Below are positions 1-4,900 of a DNA stretch of 6,315 nt, piece by piece. The position numbers were made by a program, and so were the translations under genes. Source of the DNA: Deltaproteobacteria bacterium (lineage in GTDB: Bacteria > Myxococcota > B64-G9); the NCBI GenBank assembly GCA_030591745.1, contig JAUVAM010000253.1, forward strand, positions 1 through 6,315, given 5' to 3'. Each line of letters opens with the position of its first letter. The stretch's first letter is position 1. The notes beneath the pieces are model-generated. The model saw nothing but the letters and a program-made list of their open reading frames with translations, was not told the origin of the DNA and ran no database searches.

Positions 1-2
1 AG

Positions 3-101
3 ATGATTCACACCTATTGGGCTCCGCCCCGTGTGCAGCCCATCGAAGACACGGCTTACGCCGAAAGCAAGGTACAAGTCCTGCGCTACGATTTCGATTG
101 A
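3..101 (+). CDS. C-terminal end of an unidentified protein (partial)
   Basis: An open frame enters from the left edge and ends at a TGA at 99-101. It gives 32 residues ending in VQVLRYDFD. Codon use, with mostly C or G in third positions and ordinary residue composition, looks like coding sequence. The Met codon at 3-5 is probably internal, because no upstream sequence is visible to show a ribosome site. The fragment is too short to assign a family or function. Its last 16 bases overlap the 3' end of the convergent gene on the other strand. The alternative is that this is a chance open frame, which is possible at this length. Confidence 0.45.
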   Translation: MIHTYWAPPRVQPIEDTAYAESKVQVLRYDFD

Positions 102-403
102 AGTTTTCGGTCCCGCGCTCTGGGAAGACGCAGTCGAATGGGTGACTCGCCGGGGACTCGCTCGATCAAGCCCCGCCGTTCCAGTTCCAGTTGCACAACG
201 CGCGTATAGAGGCTCACCGTCTTCCGCAAAGGAAACCTGATGGGATTCAGGGTCTTCGCCACCTTGTCGACCAAATCATCGAAGCGCATACCCGGTTGCG
301 ATTCGGCCAGGGTGCTCAAAATGGCCTTTTCCACCGGGCGGGCCATACGTTTGGATATCCGTGTAGCTGAAAAACGTTTGGTTTTTTTAATCTTACCCGT
401 CAT
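86..403 (-). CDS. Small basic winged-helix-like protein, function unknown
   Basis: This gene encodes 105 residues. The start at 403 is chosen because GGAG lies 5 bases upstream (complement of 409-412). An in-frame ATG 11 codons further out (436) has only a distant G-run. The N-terminus is strongly basic (about residues 1-22, rich in Lys and Arg). The rest reads as helix-helix-helix-wing: a helix AILSTLAES, then MRFDDLVDKV, then a helix containing VQLELERRGLIERVPG, and a short strand SPIRLRL. That pattern, ending in a 'long helix, RGxIERxPG, xRLRL' wing, resembles small winged-helix proteins of the DUF6958 type as I remember them. It suggests nucleic-acid binding, but no target can be named. 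The gene is transcribed away from the CarD-fusion gene, so the two share the 404-557 control region. It overlaps the preceding + strand gene tail to tail. The open frame continues upstream to 892, but that part is antisense to the CarD fusion and is not believed. Confidence 0.7.
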   Translation of the reverse strand: MTGKIKKTKRFSATRISKRMARPVEKAILSTLAESQPGMRFDDLVDKVAKTLNPIRFPLRKTVSLYTRVVQLELERRGLIERVPGESPIRLRLPRARDRKLQSKS

Positions 404-557
404 GCCGACTCCAAACCGCCCCTTGAACCAAGACATTCTAATCACGATGCCCCCTTCATGAAAGCGGAAAAACCATCTTCTGGTCTCTCCTGCTTCGCCA
501 TGATATGAAAATTTCAAGTCCTGCCGTCCAATGGACCGGAAAAGCAGGGGTACTACC
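404..557. promoter_or_regulatory. Divergent intergenic region with candidate promoter elements
   Basis: This 154-base stretch separates the two divergent genes and is the only place for both promoters. It contains an AT-rich core around 500-517. That core holds an imperfect palindrome at 506-516 (TGAAA-A-TTTCA), a + strand -10-like TATGAA at 504-509, and on the - strand a TATCAT (complement of 500-505) and a TTGAAA (complement of 512-517). None of these has a convincing partner hexamer at 16-18 bases, so the promoter calls are weak. The palindrome could be an operator, but its arms are only 5 bases. Confidence 0.3.
546..550 (+). promoter_or_regulatory. Ribosome binding site that fixes the CarD-fusion start
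   Basis: AGGGG lies 7 bases before the ATG at 558. The frame also has an ATG at 531, nine codons earlier, which has no purine-rich site in front of it. The 558 start also puts the CarD fold right at the N-terminus, as in the family. Confidence 0.65.
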
Positions 558-2273
558 ATGAGCCAAATCGACATCGACAAAATCAAACCGGGAGATTTGT
601 TCATCATTCCGCCCCACGGACCCGGCCGAGTGGTGTCCATCGAGCGGGAAGCCGCCAAGGTGACCCTGGTTTTCCCAGCCGGCCACCAATTGGAGCTTTC
701 CCCGGAAGAGCTACAACAAGACGCCCGCTTGCCGGTCGAAAAGGACCAGGCTGATGCGGCCCGGGCCCATCTGCGAAATTTGGACGTCGAGCCCGACCAG
801 ATGCCCTTCGAAGAGGGCTTCAAAGAACGCATGCAGGTGGTGTCTTCGGGCGATTTAGAGAAAATGGCCATGCTATTACGCAGACTGGCCACCCGGTCCG
901 ATCCGGCCTCGCCCGGCGAACAGCGTTTCCGGCAGAACTTGGAAGATCAAGTCCTGGTCGAACTGGCCGAGGTGCTGGGGCTCAACCGGGCCCTGCTGGC
1001 CCAGGAGCTCAAACAGGCGATCTCGACCCGGAACCCCATCAAGCCCGAACAGCCCCAAGAACAAAAACCCATCGCTGTGCCCCGTGAAACCAAGGCAAGC
1101 AGCACCCCGCCCAAGGTGGCCTGTTACCGCCATCCGGAAAGCCCAGCCACAGACACCTGTCCCCGCTGCCTCAAACCCATGTGTGATGTCTGCGCCATGC
1201 CCAGCGCCTCGGGTTTCTTATGCCCAAAATGCAACCGAAGCAGACAACAACGAAGCCTGTTTATCAAAATCGCGGGTTTCTTCCTCATCAGCGGTCTCCT
1301 GCTGGGTGGCGGCATCTTTTTCCTGAGCCATTACGAGCCCCCCTTTGACTATGGGACCCAAGCGGCCAAGGTGCATCAACTGGCCAAACGCCTAGAAAAA
1401 GATCCCTGCGATCGGGTCAAGATGCTGAAACTGGCGGAGCTTCTGCTGGAAGCAGGCGACCATCAGCGGGCGGTGGACGACTCCAAACGCTTCTTGGCCG
1501 AATGCGGCGAGTTCAATCGGCTCTTGTGGATCACCTATGAAGCCAACAAGCGCATGGGTGAATACGACGACGCCATCACCGAGGTGAGCGCACTCATCTC
1601 GGCCCATCCCTTTGACAAGGATTTCCGTTGGTGGCGGGCCGAGGCCCACGCCCGCAAACGAGACTGGAAAAATGCGCTGGCCGACTATCGCCAGGCGCTT
1701 GGCTTACAGCCCAGGCTGCACTCCATTCCCTATGAGATGGCCCGCGTCGCCAAAGAGATCGGCAAGCCTTGCGACGGTATCATGCCCATCGAGCAACTCG
1801 TCTACCATCACCCCTCGGCCGCACAGGATGCCAACCTGCTGCATCGCTTAGAAAACCTCTATCGCATGCCGGCATGTCGGGGCATGGCGGGCACAGGCTT
1901 CGCCGCTTTGCCCCTGGGCGCGGACGAGACAGCCATTGAAGTTAAGCTACCCGGTGAGCAAGTTGGTCGTTTTCGGGTGCAACTGGGCTCGCCCTACACC
2001 CTTTTGAGTGAAGCCCTGGCCAAGCGAATCGGACTGGCACAGGGTCAGGCCTTCTTGATTTGGGATGGCCGTGAAGTGCACGATGGCAAAATCTTGCGCC
2101 TGGAAACTCTGCAGGTCGAGGAAGCCCGAGCCGAACAGGTGGACGTGGTCATCGTCAAGGAATTGCCCGAAGGCGAAGACGGCCGCTTGGGTCTAAGCTT
2201 TTTGAGCCGCTTCGCCCTGCGCATCGATCCGGGCTCAAACACCCTGGAGCTAAGCCCTAAGCTGGCCGATTGA
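558..2273 (+). CDS. Membrane-anchored CarD-like / zinc-finger / TPR / retropepsin-like fusion protein
   Basis: This 571-residue protein has five visible parts. Residues 6-156 match both halves of CarD/CdnL proteins: an RNA-polymerase-interacting Tudor-like part (KPGDLFIIPPHGPGRVVSIE) and a helical part (SGDLEKMAMLLRRLA, then GEQRF, then LVELAEVLGL). Residues 189-225 hold a C-x2-H-x8-C-x2-C-x4-C-x2-C-x9-C-x2-C cluster like B-box-type zinc modules. Residues 234-257 form one membrane helix. It is preceded by NRSRQQR, so the N-terminus should be cytoplasmic and the C-terminus periplasmic. Residues 270-420 carry about four TPR-like helix pairs, for example WWRAEAHARKRDWKNALADY. Residues 445-567 resemble clan AA aspartic proteases (TLLSEALAKRIGL, LGLSFLSRFALRID), but the DTG site reads QLG at 475-477, so it should not cleave. 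In CarD proteins the first module binds the polymerase beta subunit and stabilises open complexes. Here it would act next to the inner membrane. Four cysteines (284, 316, 405, 440) fall in the predicted periplasmic part and could form disulfides. The role of the whole protein is unknown; sensing or anchoring is an inference. Confidence 0.9.
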   Translation: MSQIDIDKIKPGDLFIIPPHGPGRVVSIEREAAKVTLVFPAGHQLELSPEELQQDARLPVEKDQADAARAHLRNLDVEPDQMPFEEGFKERMQVVSSGDLEKMAMLLRRLATRSDPASPGEQRFRQNLEDQVLVELAEVLGLNRALLAQELKQAISTRNPIKPEQPQEQKPIAVPRETKASSTPPKVACYRHPESPATDTCPRCLKPMCDVCAMPSASGFLCPKCNRSRQQRSLFIKIAGFFLISGLLLGGGIFFLSHYEPPFDYGTQAAKVHQLAKRLEKDPCDRVKMLKLAELLLEAGDHQRAVDDSKRFLAECGEFNRLLWITYEANKRMGEYDDAITEVSALISAHPFDKDFRWWRAEAHARKRDWKNALADYRQALGLQPRLHSIPYEMARVAKEIGKPCDGIMPIEQLVYHHPSAAQDANLLHRLENLYRMPACRGMAGTGFAALPLGADETAIEVKLPGEQVGRFRVQLGSPYTLLSEALAKRIGLAQGQAFLIWDGREVHDGKILRLETLQVEEARAEQVDVVIVKELPEGEDGRLGLSFLSRFALRIDPGSNTLELSPKLAD

Positions 2274-2325
2274 TCCCCAAAACAAAATTTTCTGCTAAGC
2301 TCGACGAGTTGATGGGAGGTGGCAC
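2274..2325 (+). promoter_or_regulatory. Short gap with a weak promoter candidate and a strong ribosome site
   Basis: The 52-base gap holds an A/T-rich stretch (AAAATTTT at 2284-2291), then TGC-TAAGCT at 2293-2301, which reads as an extended -10 element. No -35 hexamer sits at the right distance; TTGATC at 2270-2275 is 20 bases away. GGGAGGT at 2314-2320 is a strong Shine-Dalgarno site 5 bases before the ATG at 2326. The downstream lipoprotein genes may therefore have their own weak promoter, read through from the CarD-fusion gene, or both. No terminator hairpin is apparent here. Confidence 0.35.
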
Positions 2326-3783
2326 ATGCTTCGGTGGATTTTCTTGTTGTGCATTACCTTGGCTCTGACCTCGTGTGGCTCAAGCGGCGACCAGGACCTG
2401 GACGCGGGCACGGACGCAGGCACGGACGCAGGCACGGACGCAGGCACGGACGCAGGCACGGACGCGGGCACGGACGCGGGCACGGACGCGGGCACGGACG
2501 CAGGCACGGATGCGGGCACGGATGCGGGCACGGATGCGGGCGGAGACAATCCCTCCCCCACCGGCTGCGCCTTTCCCTTCTCAGCTCCCCCCTCCAGAGA
2601 ACTACCCAGCGGCTGGACCGTTCGGGACAAACACCTCTTGTGCAGCTTGGACCACGATGGCCACCTGGCCCAGGTCTACATGGAAAACGAAGCGGTGGAC
2701 GAAACCGACTTCGGTTACATCGTCTACGAAGCCCGCCGTGGATGGATCTGTGTCGATGGCGTCGTGCAGGCCTTGGACGCAGCCGGCATCGACTACGCCT
2801 ACGGCCATCATGGATGGGACGTGATGCAGTTGGTGCATGAGGATTTGCGCTACGTCTATCGATGGAGCGATGTCTGCGTGGGTTATCGGCCCTGCACGCC
2901 CAACTTCGACGTCTTCGACATACACCAACAGGACACGGGCGAACGCATCGCCGGCATGTTGCCGGCCACCTGCGTACATCTCAGCGAACAGGGCAGGCCT
3001 CGGCCCCTGACTTTGAACCTGCGCCAACCACCCGGCAAAGACAACGAGGTACAGTTCACCATGGGCGAAGACGACGGCCCAGCCGACGCCCAGCCGGCTC
3101 ATCTTGTGACCTTGCAGCCTTTTCGCATGGATCTGCACGAGGCCAGTTGGGCCGACTTCGCCATGTTCTTAGATGACCACGGCAACGACTGCGATGGCAC
3201 ACCTTGCATCGACACCGAAGCGGCAGGCATTCGAGTCCATGAACAGGCCGGCCGCTGGACGGCGGATGAAGGGGCCGAGAATCTCCCGGCCGTACACATG
3301 ACCTGGCATGGCGCCGAGGCTTTCTGCTTCTGGCGAGAGTACATGGAACTGCCCTCGGAAGCGCAATGGGAGTTCGTGGCCACGGCCGAAGGCGTGCAGG
3401 TTTTCCCGTGGGGAGATCAAGCCCCGGACTGTGATCGAGCCATCTTCGCCGACTGCGCACAAGAATCTCAGCCCATCTGCTCGGCCGCACCCACCGGCGT
3501 CGATGGCTTCTGCGATCTGGCCGGCAACGTGGCCGAATGGATCGGGGACTGGTATGACGCCGATTTCTATGCGAGCTGTACGACCGACTGTTTCAACCCC
3601 CGAGGCCCGGAAAACGACACCGGCTCGAGAGTCCTGCGGGGCGGCAGCTACGCCGACGACGGCGCATCCCTGGCCTCCCGGCTTCGCGCCGCCCTGGCCC
3701 CTGCCTCAAGCTCAGCCCAGGTAGGTCTGCGCTGCGTTCGGCGCCAATTCACCTGGAGCGAATACGATCCCCCGGAACCATGA
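2326..3783 (+). CDS. Lipoprotein with DAGT-repeat linker and FGE-sulfatase (SUMF1-like) domain
   Basis: This 485-residue protein begins with a lipoprotein signal peptide, MLRWIFLL...LALTSC, with the lipid-bearing Cys at 17. Residue +2 is Gly, so there is no obvious inner-membrane retention Asp. Residues 27-73 are eleven DAGT units plus one DAGG, a flexible acidic linker. Residues 80-243 are not recognised. They contain six cysteines (81, 106, 142, 184, 190, 216), which suits disulfide bonding outside the cytoplasm. Residues 244-473 form an FGE-sulfatase domain: FTMGEDD, PAVHMTWHGAEAFCFW, LPSEAQWEF (342-350), PWGD (361-364), GFCDLAGNVAEW (394-405), RVLRGGSY (435-442) and VGLRCVR (466-472). True formylglycine-generating enzymes carry two copper-binding cysteines just before the last motif. 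Here that stretch reads SRLRAALAPASSS with none, so formylglycine formation is unlikely. A binding or structural role in the envelope is more probable. The start is fixed by the GGGAGGT site. The stop lies within the ribosome site of the next lipoprotein. Confidence 0.93.
   Translation: MLRWIFLLCITLALTSCGSSGDQDLDAGTDAGTDAGTDAGTDAGTDAGTDAGTDAGTDAGTDAGTDAGTDAGGDNPSPTGCAFPFSAPPSRELPSGWTVRDKHLLCSLDHDGHLAQVYMENEAVDETDFGYIVYEARRGWICVDGVVQALDAAGIDYAYGHHGWDVMQLVHEDLRYVYRWSDVCVGYRPCTPNFDVFDIHQQDTGERIAGMLPATCVHLSEQGRPRPLTLNLRQPPGKDNEVQFTMGEDDGPADAQPAHLVTLQPFRMDLHEASWADFAMFLDDHGNDCDGTPCIDTEAAGIRVHEQAGRWTADEGAENLPAVHMTWHGAEAFCFWREYMELPSEAQWEFVATAEGVQVFPWGDQAPDCDRAIFADCAQESQPICSAAPTGVDGFCDLAGNVAEWIGDWYDADFYASCTTDCFNPRGPENDTGSRVLRGGSYADDGASLASRLRAALAPASSSAQVGLRCVRRQFTWSEYDPPEP
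2401..2544 (+). repeat. 12-base tandem repeat, 12 in-frame copies (DAGT linker)
   Basis: The unit is GAC-GC(G/A)-GGC-ACG. Eleven copies code for DAGT and the twelfth for DAGG. Silent variants come in blocks: one gcg, four gca, three gcg, one gca, then three copies starting GAT. This suggests growth by duplication of neighbouring units. Because the unit is 12 bases, copy-number changes keep the reading frame and only change linker length. The repeat has no stop in most frames, which produces spurious Arg/His-rich and Pro-Ala-Ser-Val-rich open frames on both strands. Confidence 0.97.
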
Positions 3784-3785
3784 GG
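3781..3785 (+). promoter_or_regulatory. Ribosome binding site overlapping the upstream stop codon
   Basis: TGAGG contains the TGA stop of the FGE-like lipoprotein and lies 6 bases before the ATG at 3792. An alternative ATG at 3780, overlapping the stop as ATGA, has no clear ribosome site in front of it. Either start implies translational coupling of the two lipoprotein genes. Confidence 0.6.
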
Positions 3786-3791
3786 TCCTCG

Positions 3792-4817
3792 ATGCGACAA
3801 ATCATTATCTGCCTATCCTTGCCCCTGTTCCTCTGGGGTTGTGCCGGAAACAGCGAGAGCCAAGACGCCGGCACGGACGGTCTGGTCGAAGACGCGGGCA
3901 CTGACGCAGGCGGCGACGAAGAACCTGAACAAACCTTTTTCTTGCGTTTTGAAGCAGGTGCCCAGGCCTGTGCTCATTTCTCCGAGGGCCGCACGGCAGC
4001 CCAAGAACTGGCCTTGGGCGCGAGATTGCAGTTCGCCCCTGGTCTTGTCGAACTGTCCAGCGATCAGGATTTCTTTGAAGCCGATCTGATCGAGTCGGTC
4101 CACTTGGGCCCGCAAGGACTTGTAGCCAGCCCCACCGGCCCAGGAGAATTTGCCCATCAATTCGAAGAAGAACTCTGGGGCTGGTGCCATCGTTTCATTT
4201 TCACCCAAGCCTACACCTTCGGCGATCCGGCCCGCCCCTGGCGCATCGAAGCCGATTTCGAATTCTGCCGAAAGAATGCCGAAGATGATCCCTTTGAGCT
4301 GGTCTTTGACCTGAACCAAGTGGGCGAGGCAGCCCGATCACTTCAAGCCAGCAAACGCCAGGTTCGTATCCGAGGATTTTTGGACCAGGGCGTGGACTAC
4401 CTGACGGAAAAACAGTTCTTCCGCTCATGCACCTACAACATGATCGAGGCAGAACCCTTCACCATCCATCTGGAAAGCGAAGACGGCGCTTTGGTGGTGG
4501 ACCTTAATAAGCGCATGGTGCCGCCGATCTTCGGATCAGGCGAAGCGGCCATCGTGGATGCCCAGGTCAGCCTGGACACGAATCAAATCCAAGTGACCGA
4601 CCCTCTGCGCCTGGCTTACCGGGCTGAGTTACACAATCTGGACGAAGGCTTCCTGGTGGTCCTGGACCCGCCAATTGCCGGCGCATACGGCATCCATTGG
4701 AGAGAGACAGGAATAACCGATCCGCCGGCCCTGGTGAATCTTCTGGACGAAAATCTGGATCCGGCGGTACCGCTGGAATCCAAAGCCGTGGGCAACTACA
4801 CGGAGACCGCGGAGTAA
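3792..4817 (+). CDS. Lipoprotein of unknown function with short DAGT linker
   Basis: From the preferred start at 3792 (TGAGG 6 bases upstream) the product is 341 residues; the ATG at 3780 would add four. The N-terminus MRQIIICLSLPLFLWGC is a lipoprotein signal with the lipidated Cys at 17. The lipobox is LWGC, with an unusual Trp at -2. Residues 24-42 repeat the linker theme in degenerate form (DAGTDG, then EDAGTDAGGDEE). The remainder, about 50-341, has many alternating hydrophobic/polar stretches that suggest beta strands, for example TIHLES, ALVVDL and GFLVVLDPP. Four cysteines (60, 132, 159, 213) could make two disulfides. I do not recognise a family. It follows the FGE-like lipoprotein so closely that the two are almost certainly co-transcribed, and a shared place in the cell envelope is likely. 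A binding partner or surface role is only an inference. Confidence 0.87.
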   Translation: MRQIIICLSLPLFLWGCAGNSESQDAGTDGLVEDAGTDAGGDEEPEQTFFLRFEAGAQACAHFSEGRTAAQELALGARLQFAPGLVELSSDQDFFEADLIESVHLGPQGLVASPTGPGEFAHQFEEELWGWCHRFIFTQAYTFGDPARPWRIEADFEFCRKNAEDDPFELVFDLNQVGEAARSLQASKRQVRIRGFLDQGVDYLTEKQFFRSCTYNMIEAEPFTIHLESEDGALVVDLNKRMVPPIFGSGEAAIVDAQVSLDTNQIQVTDPLRLAYRAELHNLDEGFLVVLDPPIAGAYGIHWRETGITDPPALVNLLDENLDPAVPLESKAVGNYTETAE

Positions 4818-4866
4818 ACACATCCAGGCGTACACCCCGGAAGAACCTCATCGCCTATCGGCTCGA

Positions 4867-4900
4867 GAACCTTGCGGGGCTCTTAATTGCGGCAGGGTTC
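4867..4900. terminator. Possible hairpin in the convergent gap
   Basis: GAACCTTGC at 4867-4875 can pair with GCAGGGTTC at 4892-4900, giving a nine-pair stem with one G-U and a 16-base loop. It sits between the two convergent genes and touches the stop codon of the acyl-CoA synthetase. No run of T follows on either strand and the loop is large, so its role as an intrinsic terminator is doubtful. No better terminator is visible between 4818 and 4898. Confidence 0.22.

Noticed and set aside
404..892. Long 5' extension of the - strand frame that contains the winged-helix-like gene
   Set aside because: It is antisense to the CarD-like domain, has low-complexity Ser/Arg-rich sequence, and a good ribosome site sits at the internal start at 403.
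2401..2544. Possible CRISPR-like repeat array
   Set aside because: The 12-base units are directly adjacent with no spacers and are in frame within a coding sequence.
2295..2630. - strand frame with Pro-Ala-Ser-Val repeats
   Set aside because: It is the reverse reading of the same tandem repeat, kept open only because the repeat unit lacks stops.
2319..2840. + strand frame rich in Arg, Gly and His (RGHGRRHG repeats)
   Set aside because: It is a frame-shifted reading of the 12-base repeat and the start of the lipoprotein gene. It lacks its own ribosome site and any signal or domain.
3056..3490. - strand 144-residue frame rich in Arg and Pro
   Set aside because: It lies opposite the clear FGE-sulfatase domain, and its composition is typical of a GC-rich shadow frame.
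3813..4319. - strand 168-residue frame
   Set aside because: It lies opposite the second lipoprotein gene, which has a ribosome site, signal peptide and linker. The reverse frame shows no recognisable domain.
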